DNA of 64,000 nt. Source: Oligoflexia bacterium (lineage in GTDB: Bacteria > Bdellovibrionota_B > Oligoflexia > Oligoflexales > JAGOVF01). The notes beneath the pieces are model-generated. The model was not told the DNA's origin. It did not search any database and saw only the letters and a program-made list of their open reading frames with translations. The position numbers and the translations under genes were made by a program. Every line of letters begins with the position of its first letter. The stretch's first letter is position 1. This document shows, in pieces, positions 34,984 to 44,691 of the stretch. Location of the stretch: positions 1 through 64,000 of the forward strand of contig JAUILP010000013.1 of NCBI GenBank assembly GCA_030432875.1, in the 5' to 3' direction.

Positions 34984-37758
34984 ATGGCCCAAAGCATCCG
35001 ATGCGAAGGGATTACTACCCACAATTTAAAAAATATCGACATTGATTTTCCAATAGGACTGATTACAGCCGTTACCGGACCTTCAGGTTCGGGCAAAAGC
35101 TCTTTAGTCTATGACACCCTTTACGGAGAATCATATCGCCGCTACATTGAAAGTCTCTCAAGTTATGCGCGGCAGTATTTGACAAAAATTGTAAAAGCAC
35201 CCTTTAAAAAAATAGCAAATCTCCCCCCAAGCATCGCTCTAAAACAGGTCCGCCACTTTAGTAACCCGCGATCGACCTTAGCATCCCTAACAGAATTAGA
35301 TGATTTTTTGCGTGCAATATTCGCGGCTCACGCGCAAATTGTCTGTCCGACCTGTGGAAAACCTGTGCAAATAACCCATGCCCATCAAGTGTTCCCCTCA
35401 TTGCCATCCGAGCTTTTGGGTCAAAAAATAGCAATCTTAGCCCCTCTGGAATTTCTTACCGCACTTGACCCTGAGCAAATACCCCAGATATTGAGTTCTC
35501 AAGGCTTCAACCGTTTTTGGCATCCCCAGCAGGGTTTTTTTACCCAAACAGAGATGTCACCCCAACAGGATGAACTGCATGATTTTTTTGTCGTTGTCGA
35601 CCGAATCGTGCTTAAAGAAAATGAAAGATTTCGTTTTGAAGAAGCCGTTCGGCTCGCTTTTAAAATAGCCAAAGGTAAAGTGTCCATACTTTGCGCTAGT
35701 ACCCTGCATCAATTTACCAATGAGCTCAGATGCCTGCCGTGTGACACACTTTTTCCCAGCCCCTCCGTTGCCCTTTTTTCACCTGATCACCCCCTTGGCG
35801 CCTGCACTCAATGCAAGGGTTTTGGTCTTGAACCTGAACTGGCAATGGATAAGATAATTCCCGAAAAAAGCCTCTCCCTAGAAACCGAAGGGGTCGCCGC
35901 TTGGAACTTTGGCTCCTGCAGAAATTGGTATGAACTAGCTATTGAAGCCGGTAAAGATGTTGGCGTTAAAGCCTCCACACCCTTCACCTCTTATACGGCA
36001 AAGCAGTGGGAATGGCTAACTCAGGGAAACCAAGAGGTATTTCCAGGTATGGTCGGTTTTTTCAGCTGGCTAGACACGAAAAGTTACAAAGCCCACTATA
36101 GAATTCATGCCAGCAAGTTTAAAACTTATAGAACATGCTCCTCTTGTGATGGGTTTGGCCTCAATGAACTTTCGCGATGTTACAAGATCAGTGGTTCACA
36201 TTTTGGCAGTCTCATGTCACTGAATCTGCGTTCCCTAAATGCGTGGCTGCAAGACTTGAAAACGCACCTCATCAGATCCAGCTCAGGAGAAAGCACCCTG
36301 ATAACATTGGAAGACTTGCTTGAAAGAGTTGCGATAACCCTAGAGCTAGGCCTAGATTACCTGTCCCTGAGTCGCAAAACCCGGACGATGTCCGGCGGGG
36401 AATTTCAACGCGCCTGTCTTGCCAGAAGTTTAGCGTCAGGATTAAGTGACACTCTTTACTGCTTGGATGAACCAACCACGGGTCTACACCTCTTAGATAG
36501 TGCGCGCCTCATAAAAATCATCCGTAGGCTGCGTGACCTGGGCAACACCATTATCGTGGTTGAACATGATGCCACCGTGATAAAGGAAGCAGATCATATT
36601 GTTTGCCTTGGGCCAAAGGGTGGCTCTGAGGGAGGACATATAATGTATCAAGGACCTAGCGGGGGAGAGGCCCCAATTTCCCCACCAATACCAGTGCAAA
36701 AAACAGTACTGCCCCCAATTAAGACTCAAGCCGCCGAACAAACCTGGTTGACCATTAAAGACTCGCGCCTTAACAATTTGTGCATCAATGAAGTGCGTTT
36801 TCCCTTAAACACATTAATCGGGATTTGCGGCGTAAGTGGAAGTGGTAAAACCAGCTTGATCCACGGTTGCCTTTTTAATCTCCTAAACAAAGATGGGGGT
36901 GACATTGCCCTTGAAAATAGCGAAGATTTAGGGGTTCTCCTTCGCGAAAATTTTTCTCCCCAAACGCCCATCTCCATCCAGCTCATCGACCAAAAGCCTC
37001 CGGCCCGTTCTAGTCGTTCTTCAGTAGCGAGCTATATCGGAATATGGGACTGGATTCGGGATATTTATGCACGCACCCCAAAAGCCAAAGCCCTTAAAAT
37101 CCCCAAAAGTTACTTCAGCTTCAACTCGCCTGGTGGCCGCTGTGAGGCCTGTGAGGGAAGAGGCTGGACATCAGAGGATTTGTCATTTTTAGGTGAAATC
37201 AAGCAAAGCTGTGATATTTGCTTAGGAAAGCGTTTTTCCAAATCAGTTCTTAATGTTACCTACAATGGAAAGAATATTGCGGATATTCTCGACCTGACCG
37301 TAAATGAAGCTGAGAATTTTTTCGTCGAAGAACCAAATATCTGCGCAAAAATTTCCACCGCACGAAAACTCGGCCTGGATTACCTCATTCTGGGTCAAAC
37401 CACCAGCGCTTTATCTGGCGGCGAAATGCAGCGGCTCAAACTATTTACCTCCCTTGACATAACAAAAGAAAAAGATAGGACCAGTAAAAAAATCCTCATA
37501 TTAGATGAGCCCAGCGTGGGACTGGCTGATAGCGACCTTATCCCTATATTTGAAGTGCTAGCTCACTTGGTTAAAGATCTAGACTATACCGTCCTCATAA
37601 TTGAACATAACTTACTCCTTTTGTCCCAGTGCCAGTGGCTTATAGAGCTTGGCCCAGGCTCTGCAGAAGCGGGTGGAAAAGTTGTTTTTCAAGGGTCCGT
37701 TGCCGAGGCTATAGAAAGCCCGCACTCACGCACCGGAGAATTTTTAATAAAAATCTAG
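34984..37758 (+). CDS. UvrA-family ATPase, divergent paralogue
   Basis: 924 residues with the UvrA plan. It has Walker A GPSGSGKSS near 33, GESYRRYIESLSSYARQYL and NPRSTLASLTELDDFLR. Zinc-type pairs are CPTC near 120 and CLPC...CTQC near 245-277. The first signature MSGGEFQRACLARS lies near 469 with DEPTTGLH, the second Walker A GVSGSGKTS near 615, zinc CEAC...CDIC near 719-745, and the second signature LSGGEMQRLKL near 807 with DEPSVGL. Several normally fixed blocks have drifted: IALKQ in place of the usual IEQK, and DQKPPARSSRSS instead of DQSPIGRTPRSN. It could be the cell's only UvrA or a second copy; I favour a paralogue. AAAGGAAG precedes the ATG. Confidence 0.8.
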   Translation: MAQSIRCEGITTHNLKNIDIDFPIGLITAVTGPSGSGKSSLVYDTLYGESYRRYIESLSSYARQYLTKIVKAPFKKIANLPPSIALKQVRHFSNPRSTLASLTELDDFLRAIFAAHAQIVCPTCGKPVQITHAHQVFPSLPSELLGQKIAILAPLEFLTALDPEQIPQILSSQGFNRFWHPQQGFFTQTEMSPQQDELHDFFVVVDRIVLKENERFRFEEAVRLAFKIAKGKVSILCASTLHQFTNELRCLPCDTLFPSPSVALFSPDHPLGACTQCKGFGLEPELAMDKIIPEKSLSLETEGVAAWNFGSCRNWYELAIEAGKDVGVKASTPFTSYTAKQWEWLTQGNQEVFPGMVGFFSWLDTKSYKAHYRIHASKFKTYRTCSSCDGFGLNELSRCYKISGSHFGSLMSLNLRSLNAWLQDLKTHLIRSSSGESTLITLEDLLERVAITLELGLDYLSLSRKTRTMSGGEFQRACLARSLASGLSDTLYCLDEPTTGLHLLDSARLIKIIRRLRDLGNTIIVVEHDATVIKEADHIVCLGPKGGSEGGHIMYQGPSGGEAPISPPIPVQKTVLPPIKTQAAEQTWLTIKDSRLNNLCINEVRFPLNTLIGICGVSGSGKTSLIHGCLFNLLNKDGGDIALENSEDLGVLLRENFSPQTPISIQLIDQKPPARSSRSSVASYIGIWDWIRDIYARTPKAKALKIPKSYFSFNSPGGRCEACEGRGWTSEDLSFLGEIKQSCDICLGKRFSKSVLNVTYNGKNIADILDLTVNEAENFFVEEPNICAKISTARKLGLDYLILGQTTSALSGGEMQRLKLFTSLDITKEKDRTSKKILILDEPSVGLADSDLIPIFEVLAHLVKDLDYTVLIIEHNLLLLSQCQWLIELGPGSAEAGGKVVFQGSVAEAIESPHSRTGEFLIKI

Positions 37759-37912
37759 GGTTTATCCGGAAAGTTTCAAATACTGCCCCTTTTTTTTCGC
37801 GGGGAATGACCCTATCTTTTCGGGCAACAATGGTATATAAATTTTGAGATTGTAAGTTAACTATCGACTCTTAGAGCACGGCGAGCCTAATGATAAAGGC
37901 ATAAGGAGCATC

Positions 37913-38737
37913 ATGAGTAGAGAACCCACAAAAACAGGCGAAGCGGTGACTATTCTTACTCTTAAAAAAGCAAAACGAGAAGGGCGCAAAATCTCAATGG
38001 TGACATGTTATGATGCTACCTTTGCTCGGCTGATAGACCAAAGTTCTATTGATTGTATCCTCGTTGGCGATAGTCTTGGCAATGTTATTATGGGACTAGG
38101 GAACACCCTCGGCGTCACGATGGAGCATATGATCCACCACACGCGTGCGGTGAGTCGCGGAGCACACCGTCCGCTACTTTGTGCTGATATGCCTTTTTTG
38201 TCTTATCATATATCACCTGAGCAGGCCTTAACCAATGCGGGTAGACTTATTGCAGAGGGCGGGGCTGCCTGTGTCAAACTTGAAGGAGGGGAGGAAGTCG
38301 TCCCCCAAATCGAAAAAATCGTATCAGCTGGGATACCCTTGATGGGACATATTGGCCTTACGCCACAAAGCATCCATGCTATAGGCGGTTATAAAGTCAG
38401 AGGCAAGGGTGATGAAGAAGCGCGAAAAATGATGGATGATGCTTTAAAAATTGAGGCAGCCGGAGCTTTTGCTCTTGTTCTTGAAATGGTTCCGGCCCAT
38501 TTGAGTGAAGCTATCAGTAAGCGTCTTTCTATCCCCACTATTGGCATTGGTGCCGGGGGCGAAACAGATGGGCAAGTTCTTGTTTTACATGACTTACTTG
38601 GCTTAGACGCACAGTTCAATCCCAAGTTTTTAAAAAAATATATGGACGGGTCACACCTTGTGCTTGAAGCATTAAGGAATTATGATACCGAAGTTAAACA
38701 ACAAAAGTTTCCAGGAGTGGAACACAGTTTTTTGTAA
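37913..38737 (+). CDS. panB: 3-methyl-2-oxobutanoate hydroxymethyltransferase
   Basis: 274 residues, standard length. Motifs: ISMVTCYDATFARLID, ILVGDSLGNVIMG (metal-binding Asp), HTRAVSRGAHRPLLCADMPFLSY, CVKLEGGEE, GHIGLTPQS and TIGIGAGGETDGQVLVLHDLLGL. It adds a hydroxymethyl group from methylene-tetrahydrofolate to 3-methyl-2-oxobutanoate, the first step to pantothenate. AAGGAGC precedes the ATG. The next pathway enzyme, panC, lies 12 kb away in the window, so the usual panBC pair is split. dnaJ follows after 15 bases. Confidence 0.97.
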   Translation: MSREPTKTGEAVTILTLKKAKREGRKISMVTCYDATFARLIDQSSIDCILVGDSLGNVIMGLGNTLGVTMEHMIHHTRAVSRGAHRPLLCADMPFLSYHISPEQALTNAGRLIAEGGAACVKLEGGEEVVPQIEKIVSAGIPLMGHIGLTPQSIHAIGGYKVRGKGDEEARKMMDDALKIEAAGAFALVLEMVPAHLSEAISKRLSIPTIGIGAGGETDGQVLVLHDLLGLDAQFNPKFLKKYMDGSHLVLEALRNYDTEVKQQKFPGVEHSFL

Positions 38738-38752
38738 AGGTATTTTTAAACA

Positions 38753-39862
38753 ATGAGTCAAAAGAGAGATTATTACGAGGTCTTAGGGGTTGCTAAAGGT
38801 GCGAGCAAAGATGAAATCAAAAAAGCTTACCGTAAGATCGCCATGGAAAACCATCCCGACCGCAACCCCGGCAATAAAGAGGCCGAAGAAACCTTTAAAC
38901 AAGCTTCCGAAGCTTATGAAGTTTTATCTGATGAGAACAAACGCAGTGTGTATGACCGCTATGGCCATAGTGGCCTCGGTGGCCAAGGTTACCAGGGATT
39001 TTCCGATGTCCAAGATATTTTTGAGAGTTTTGGCAGCATCTTCGAGGAATTTTTTGGCTTTGGTTCTCCTGGAGGTGGTCGTGGACGACGGCGCGGTCCC
39101 AGTAGGGGCGCTGATCTCAAATACCCCTTAACCGTAAGCTTTGAAGAGTCCGTCAGGGGTGCCGAGAAGGAAATTGAGTTTGAACGCCATGAACTCTGTT
39201 CTCCGTGCAGTGGTAAAGGAGCACAACCAGGTAGTGGGCACAAAAAATGCACCACATGCGAGGGCTATGGCCAGGTTCGCCGCTCCCAAGGTTTTTTTAG
39301 CATTCAAACACCTTGCAATGTTTGCGGTGGTAAAGGCTCTGTTATTGAAAAACCTTGTACAACCTGTCGCGGTGTTGGCTTCAACCTAAAGAAACGAAAA
39401 ATAAATGTCAAAATCCCTCCTGGCGTAGACACAGGAGTTCGCTTAAGGGTGTCCAATGAAGGCGAACCCTCTCCAGAAGGTGGTCAAAATGGCGATCTGT
39501 ATGTTTTTCTAGAGGTTCAGGAAAGCGACACCTTTGTGCGCGAAGGTTATGACTTATTTCTGCACCAAAAAATAAGCTACCCTTTAGCAGCGCTGGGAGG
39601 CCAAATTTCCGTTCCCACTCTTGATGAAGAAACAACTATTGAGGTTCCTAGTGGCACCCAACATGGAGACCGCCTCACATTAAGGAATCAGGGGATTCCG
39701 CAAATTAAGGGAGTAGGTAAGGGAGATCTTATTGTTATTTTTGAAATCGGAGTTCCCAAAAAAATCTCTAAAGAGCAAAAAGAATTACTTGAAAAACTTG
39801 CCGCCCTTGATGGTGAGAACATCGGCTCTGGTGGTTTTTTTCAGCGTATATTTGGAGATTAA
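38753..39862 (+). CDS. dnaJ: Chaperone DnaJ
   Basis: 369 residues. J domain 1-70 with HPD at 34-36, a short Gly/Phe region with [11 protein letters not shown], and four zinc repeats between about 143 and 205 ([32 protein letters not shown]), all eight cysteines present. The C-terminal substrate-binding domains have [15 protein letters not shown]. It works with DnaK and GrpE. Neither is next to it here; it follows panB by 15 bases, an unusual pairing. Confidence 0.97.
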   Translation: MSQKRDYYEVLGVAKGASKDEIKKAYRKIAMENHPDRNPGNKEAEETFKQASEAYEVLSDENKRSVYDRYGHSGLGGQGYQGFSDVQDIFESFGSIFEEFFGFGSPGGGRGRRRGPSRGADLKYPLTVSFEESVRGAEKEIEFERHELCSPCSGKGAQPGSGHKKCTTCEGYGQVRRSQGFFSIQTPCNVCGGKGSVIEKPCTTCRGVGFNLKKRKINVKIPPGVDTGVRLRVSNEGEPSPEGGQNGDLYVFLEVQESDTFVREGYDLFLHQKISYPLAALGGQISVPTLDEETTIEVPSGTQHGDRLTLRNQGIPQIKGVGKGDLIVIFEIGVPKKISKEQKELLEKLAALDGENIGSGGFFQRIFGD

Positions 39863-39942
39863 GAGGTGGGGGGAAGAACATAATTCCTCTTTCCTTATGC
39901 CTTATTTCTTGATCTTAGGTGAACAAGAATATTTTTCCTAAG

Positions 39943-41031
39943 TCAATCAACCTCGTAAGCCTCTATCTGCTTTACTGTTGCCCGTATAACGGGGTGAATT
40001 TCAGGCGCCTTTTTTATAAGTGTCAAAGCCTCACTCAGGCGATGGTCATGGGTAACATACATGACAATCAGGGCATTGCGCTTTAGACCAAATATTTTTG
40101 CGCGCGTCAAAGGGGTACCTGCGAACCATTTTTCATAAGCAGCTTGATCCATCACTGCGATTTCAAAGGTACTGACACCTTTTAATCTTTCTGGAATGAT
40201 GCGAGGCCAGTCCTCATTGACGGGTGTCTCCCTGTTGTAGGGACAAACATTTTGGCAAATATCACAGCCAAAAAAAGCCCTGGGTAAATGCTTCCAATAC
40301 TCGGTGGGGATAGTCCCTCGATTTTCGATCGTCAAATAAGCTAAGCACCGAGAAACATCGAGTTGATAGTCCTGTGCTAATGCCTGAGTTGGGCATTTAA
40401 TTTGGCAGCGCCGACATGAACCACAACCACCATGATCTTTGTGGCGTAGGCCAGATTTTTCCGTGGCATAGCCATGATCCGCATTGGCGGGTAGGGGCTC
40501 GGTGAGGATAATAGAAGCGAGGAGCAAAAAACTCCCATGACGCGGAGAAATAAAAAGGGTGTTTTTCCCAATAAAACCTCTGCCTCCTTTTCGTGCTAAG
40601 GCACGTTCTAGAAGGGGGGCAGAATCTATCGTGACACGATAATCCGTGTCAGCCATTAGGGTTCCGTCACGCTTACACGCCGAAATGAAGCGCAGGCATT
40701 CCTGGCGTAAGATTTTATGATAATCCTGGTAGTAGGCATAGCTAGCAATAGGCGCTATGCTAAGGAGTCGGTTCGGTTTGGGTACTTTATAATTTTTTGC
40801 CAGTAAAACTGCTGACTGGGCCCCAGGAAGAAGCTTTTTCGGGTCTTTGCGCACTTTCTGATTTAGCGTTAAAAACGCCATGTCACCATAATTTTTTTTC
40901 GCAAGCCAATTTTCAAAATGGACGAAATCCTGGGTGACGTCTAAATCACTACAGCCCAAATAGATTAACCCATGTTCTTTCGCACATTTTTCTAAATTTT
41001 CTATCCTTTTAAAAAGCATAATAGGCAGCAT
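39943..41031 (-). CDS. queG: Epoxyqueuosine reductase
   Basis: 362 residues. N-terminal cobalamin-binding region with AVLLAKNYKVP and the YRVTIDSAPLLERALARKGGRGFIGKNTLF block that includes the catalytic Asp region. Then two 4Fe-4S clusters, CGSCRRCQIKCPTQAL and CDICQNVCPYN, and a C-terminal HEAT-like tail. It reduces epoxyqueuosine to queuosine in tRNA. Start at the track ATG; a second ATG four codons on (MLFKRIENL) is equally possible. The stop lies 80 bases from the convergent dnaJ. Confidence 0.95.
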   Translation of the reverse strand: MLPIMLFKRIENLEKCAKEHGLIYLGCSDLDVTQDFVHFENWLAKKNYGDMAFLTLNQKVRKDPKKLLPGAQSAVLLAKNYKVPKPNRLLSIAPIASYAYYQDYHKILRQECLRFISACKRDGTLMADTDYRVTIDSAPLLERALARKGGRGFIGKNTLFISPRHGSFLLLASIILTEPLPANADHGYATEKSGLRHKDHGGCGSCRRCQIKCPTQALAQDYQLDVSRCLAYLTIENRGTIPTEYWKHLPRAFFGCDICQNVCPYNRETPVNEDWPRIIPERLKGVSTFEIAVMDQAAYEKWFAGTPLTRAKIFGLKRNALIVMYVTHDHRLSEALTLIKKAPEIHPVIRATVKQIEAYEVD

Positions 41032-41039
41032 GCCTTTCT

Positions 41040-41774
41040 TCAGCGCGCAACTTGGTCACGAGTATAAAAGGACTTGAGGCTTCGTTTTAATTCCCACACT
41101 TTAAAAATAGCTTCAATAACTATGTTAAGACTCATTTTGGATTGACCCGCTCGCCGCTCTTCAAAAACTATCGGTATTTCATGAAGGGAATATTTTTTCA
41201 AAAAAGCTCGGTATTTAAGCTCAATTTGGAACGAATACCCCTCACTGGTGATTGATAATAGGTCGAGCGAAGAGAGTGCCGCGGCCTGCCACGCATTAAA
41301 GCCACCGGTAAAATCATTTATGGGGGTTTTTAGGATAAAACGGGCATATAATGACCCGAACCGACTGATGAGTAAACGGTACCAACTCCAGTTAAGGACA
41401 CCCCCACCGCCAACATAACGACTTCCGATGACCCCATGATGCGAGTTTAGACTTTCTCTAAACATAGGAAGGTATTTAGGGTTGTGCGATAAATCAGCAT
41501 CCATTTGGCAAATATATTTATAACCATGTTCTAAAGCCCAAGCGAACCCAGCTAAGTAAGCTTTTCCTAAACCGGCTTTGCCAGGTCTTTTAAGCAAAAA
41601 AACACTCTCTTTATCGTTTGCCATCAGTTTTTCAATGGCATTTTGAGTGCCATCGGCGCTATTATCATCGACGAAGAGAACATGCGCACTGGGCAAATAT
41701 TTCTTAATACCACTCACCAGTGGTTCAATATTATCAAATTCATTATAAGTAGGGATAACGATTAAAAATTCCAT
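41040..41774 (-). CDS. Polyprenol-phosphate mannosyltransferase-like GT2 glycosyltransferase
   Basis: About 244 residues. The track start is a TTG eight codons upstream; the ATG at 41774 begins MEFLIVIPTYNEFDNI, the exact family start. GT2 features: VDDNSADGTQ, QMDADLSHNPKYLP (D-x-D), GSRYVGGGG and DFTGGFNAWQAAAL, with EERRAGQSKMS near the end, all as in dolichol/polyprenol phosphomannose synthases. No C-terminal membrane domain. It transfers a sugar from a nucleotide sugar to polyprenyl phosphate on the inner membrane. Its stop is 8 bases before queG's start on the same strand, so the two are probably co-transcribed. Confidence 0.88.
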   Translation of the reverse strand: MEFLIVIPTYNEFDNIEPLVSGIKKYLPSAHVLFVDDNSADGTQNAIEKLMANDKESVFLLKRPGKAGLGKAYLAGFAWALEHGYKYICQMDADLSHNPKYLPMFRESLNSHHGVIGSRYVGGGGVLNWSWYRLLISRFGSLYARFILKTPINDFTGGFNAWQAAALSSLDLLSITSEGYSFQIELKYRAFLKKYSLHEIPIVFEERRAGQSKMSLNIVIEAIFKVWELKRSLKSFYTRDQVAR

Positions 41775-41965
41775 GAAAACCCCAACATATTTAGACAAAT
41801 AAAAACAGCAACAAGAGTTTAATCATGTTACCTTACTCACTTTAATTAAAAAATTAAAATATTCCCCAACTATTCATATTGACACCTATAAGCCTTAGCA
41901 TCATCATTTAATGATAGTTACCGAAGTTGGTGACACGCTTTTAAAAATTATTTTAGGAGTTTATC

Positions 41966-42265
41966 GTGAAAGCATTAAAAATTTTAGTGTGTGCTACGCT
42001 CTTGTCTTTTGCTGGTGTGAGCTTTGCGGAAGGCAGCGCCGACAAGCCCGCTGCTAAAACAGGCCACGAAATGATGCACAAAAATAAAAAGAAGGTAAAA
42101 AAGCATAAGAAAAATGCCAAAAAAGGTGCTAAGAAAGATGCTAAAAAAGCGGCTGCCCCTGCTGCGGAGCAACCAGCCAATGCTGATGCCAATCGGCCAG
42201 CTAATGCGGATGTTGCTCCAGCTCCAGAAGGCGATGACGCTATGCCAGAAATGCCCACCGAGTAG
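41966..42265 (+). CDS. Small secreted Lys/Ala-rich protein
   Basis: 99 residues from a GTG (41966) with TTAGGAG upstream. A signal peptide (MKALKILVCATLLSFAGVSFA) is followed by a strongly basic run (KNKKKVKKHKKNAKKGAKKDAKK) and then an Ala/Pro/Asp tail ending in an acidic segment. No domain is recognised. Basic exported low-complexity proteins can bind nucleic acid, polysaccharide or metal, but nothing decides here. A strong terminator follows directly, indicating a monocistronic and perhaps abundant product. Confidence 0.7.
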   Translation: MKALKILVCATLLSFAGVSFAEGSADKPAAKTGHEMMHKNKKKVKKHKKNAKKGAKKDAKKAAAPAAEQPANADANRPANADVAPAPEGDDAMPEMPTE

Positions 42266-42291
42266 TTTTAAAACCAATTTAGTATTTTATC

Positions 42292-42326
42292 AAACGCCCT
42301 TTCATTATCTAAAGGGCGTTTTTTTT
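42292..42326 (+). terminator. Rho-independent terminator
   Basis: AAACGCCCTTT (42292-42302) pairs perfectly with AAAGGGCGTTT (42311-42321) over 11 bp and runs into a T tract to 42326. It ends the Lys/Ala-rich gene. Confidence 0.92.
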
Positions 42327-42388
42327 AACGTCCTATAATCGATTATTTTTTTCAGGCTCTTCCCACTTTCATCAAACCCCGACTTAAT

Positions 42389-44149
42389 TTGGCATCTCAC
42401 AATCATTTCTTCTTAAGCATAAAATTTGAGATAAGCCAATTTACTCTTTTGGGGTACTCTTTGCCGTCGCCTCAGCAAAAACTTTTTTCGTTGCAACAAG
42501 ATCTTTATGAGCAAGCCTATAAAAGAGCTCAAACAAGCATTTGGGGATCATCGCGCGTTCTTAAAGACTACTTTAGACGCTTTGAGGCTGACTTACCTGA
42601 ACACTTTGACTCAACCTCAGCTGATGCAATCATTAGAGATTTGAGAAAAAAAGACATTATCCTTTTTGGTGACTTTCATACTTTACAGCAGTCTCAGCGT
42701 GGGTTTGTGCGTTTAGTTCGTTCTTACATAAATAAATACAAGACAAAGAAAATCATCCTCGCCCTAGAGGCATTCCGTGCCCGTGACCAAAAGTATATTA
42801 ATGCTTATTTGTCTGGAGACCTTGAAGAAGATGACTTTTTAAAAAAAACTCACTACCACCTGCACTGGCATTTTGCTTGGAGCAATTTCCGCGTTATTTT
42901 TGATCTAGCAAAGACATTTGACATCAAAATAATGGGTATTAATAGTGATAGAGCAGGAAAAGACACTCTATTTAAACGGGACCGCTTTGCAGCTAACACT
43001 CTAGTTGATATCCTGGGTCAAAATCCTGACAGTAAAATATTTTGCCTTATTGGCGAATTTCATCTTTCCAAGAAGCATCTGCCTGATTTTCTTACCCGAC
43101 GCGCGCCCCGTTTTGAGCGCCCCCTTGAAATTGCCCGTGTCGTCACCAATGCCGACAAATACTATTTAAAGCTCAATCTTTTTGCCACACGTAACACCAC
43201 TGACTATTTAAAGCTTGGAGATGGATACTACTGTATTCTTAACTGCCCACCGTGGTTAAAGTGGCAGTCCTACAACATATGGGAAGAATCTCAGCTTGCA
43301 GATGATGCCCTTATGGAAGAACTAAGCTACTCAGAGCTTGAAACGGTATTTGAAGGGGAATTAAAAAGTCAGGAAATAAAATATGACATGGAGTCACATT
43401 TTCACAATATTTTAAATGTCCTATGCCGCTTTCTAAACATTTCTCTACCGTCAAGCGAATTATTTAATTTTAATATTTTTTCAGGAAACCGTCATGATAT
43501 AGAGGAATATCTAAAAATATTTGGCCCAAAACAACGAAAAACATTTAAGCAGTTGCAGCGGGAAATCGATAGTAAGCGCAATGTGTATTTGCCAGAAAAA
43601 AATACGGCGCTACTCACAGCGGTCAGTATCAACAGTCTTGCCGACATGGCCGGGCGCTTTCTATATCACAAACTTCACACCCAACCGCCTAATCTAGAGA
43701 CCCCATACCATTCCTTTTATATTCGGGTTATTATCGGTGCGTGTGGGTTTTTATCTTCAAAAATTCTAAACCCAAACCGCAAATGCTTAGGCTACCAAGA
43801 GCAGAAAAAACTATATAGCGAATCCCAAGGGAAACGACTCTCGGGCCGTGCCGCTATAAAGCGAGATGCCGCCAAGCTTTTCGTAAAGCACGAAGATTGG
43901 CTGATAAAAAAGCTGTCAAAAAAAGACACCCCTTTTAATCGACCCATTTCGCAAATATATCGCGATGACGAAAAACTGGGGTTTTACCTCAGTCATGCCC
44001 TTGGTAAGGCTCTTGGCCTAAAATTTTATCAAAAGTTTATTCAGGGTGATAAAACGAATTTGCCCCCTGATTTTCTGTTTTTGATCCCCACTGAAGAATT
44101 TTCTGACTTGTGGGAGAATTTCATATTTATTACGCGAACATTAAAATAA
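42389..44149 (+). CDS. ChaN-like (DUF399) domain protein with long unknown C-terminal part
   Basis: 586 residues from a TTG; no ATG or clear ribosome site lies near the start, so the true start is uncertain. Residues about 70-290 match the ChaN/Tiki-type haem-binding or protease-like domain: KKDIILFGDFHTLQQSQRGF, KIILALEAFRARDQKYINAY, HFAWSNFRVIFDLAK, IMGINSD and CLIGEFHLSKKHLP. The remaining 300 residues are helical and unlike known ChaN proteins. No signal peptide is evident, which is unusual because ChaN is normally a lipoprotein. It may act in the cytoplasm. Function unassigned. Confidence 0.75.
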   Translation: MASHNHFFLSIKFEISQFTLLGYSLPSPQQKLFSLQQDLYEQAYKRAQTSIWGSSRVLKDYFRRFEADLPEHFDSTSADAIIRDLRKKDIILFGDFHTLQQSQRGFVRLVRSYINKYKTKKIILALEAFRARDQKYINAYLSGDLEEDDFLKKTHYHLHWHFAWSNFRVIFDLAKTFDIKIMGINSDRAGKDTLFKRDRFAANTLVDILGQNPDSKIFCLIGEFHLSKKHLPDFLTRRAPRFERPLEIARVVTNADKYYLKLNLFATRNTTDYLKLGDGYYCILNCPPWLKWQSYNIWEESQLADDALMEELSYSELETVFEGELKSQEIKYDMESHFHNILNVLCRFLNISLPSSELFNFNIFSGNRHDIEEYLKIFGPKQRKTFKQLQREIDSKRNVYLPEKNTALLTAVSINSLADMAGRFLYHKLHTQPPNLETPYHSFYIRVIIGACGFLSSKILNPNRKCLGYQEQKKLYSESQGKRLSGRAAIKRDAAKLFVKHEDWLIKKLSKKDTPFNRPISQIYRDDEKLGFYLSHALGKALGLKFYQKFIQGDKTNLPPDFLFLIPTEEFSDLWENFIFITRTLK

Positions 44150-44408
44150 TGTAATATCGAGCAAAGTTTATCGACAGACTTAAGTCGTCAATGACATAAA
44201 ATCATTTCTCCACAAGCCACAGAAGTAAATATTAACAAAAATTCACCATAACACACCGAAAGAGGTGATCGCCGTGAAACCACCACATTATAATTTAGAT
44301 TGCGATTCAAATCTCACTTTGATATAGGCTATTTGATAGCTAGAACCAGGCATCATATTATTTGGATTAAATTACAAGTAAAACCAATTTAACTTAGGGA
44401 AATATTAA

Positions 44409-44691
44409 ATGAAAAATATTAGCTTATTCTTCTCAAGTGCCTTTTTTTATCACATGGCTATGTTTAACCTCATGCGGCTTTCAAGCTAATAGTATAAATG
44501 AATCTCGACTTTCCGGCACGCCAACCGCCAAGTGTGGCTATGGCTATAGTGACAGCAAAAACAATTATACCTGGTGGTGTAGGCCCCGCAGCTGGTTTTC
44601 AAGCTGCAACGGAAAGTCAACCTCGTCATGTACACGCAACCAGATAATATCATTGTGCGGCAGGGACTATATTGTCACCAGCTGCCGCTAG
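44409..44691 (+). pseudogene. Small Cys-rich lipoprotein split by a frameshift in a T7 tract
   Basis: TAGGGA lies before an ATG at 44409 that starts MKNISLFFSSAFF. At the T7 run (44442-44448) the frame is lost. Reading with one T fewer continues into ITWLCLTSCGFQANS, giving a complete signal peptide with lipobox and a Cys-rich mature protein (seven further Cys) ending at 44691. The track ORF 44437-44691 covers only the second part. It may be a pseudogene, a slippage-regulated (phase-variable) gene or a sequencing error; the intact ends favour a recent or reversible change. Confidence 0.65.
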
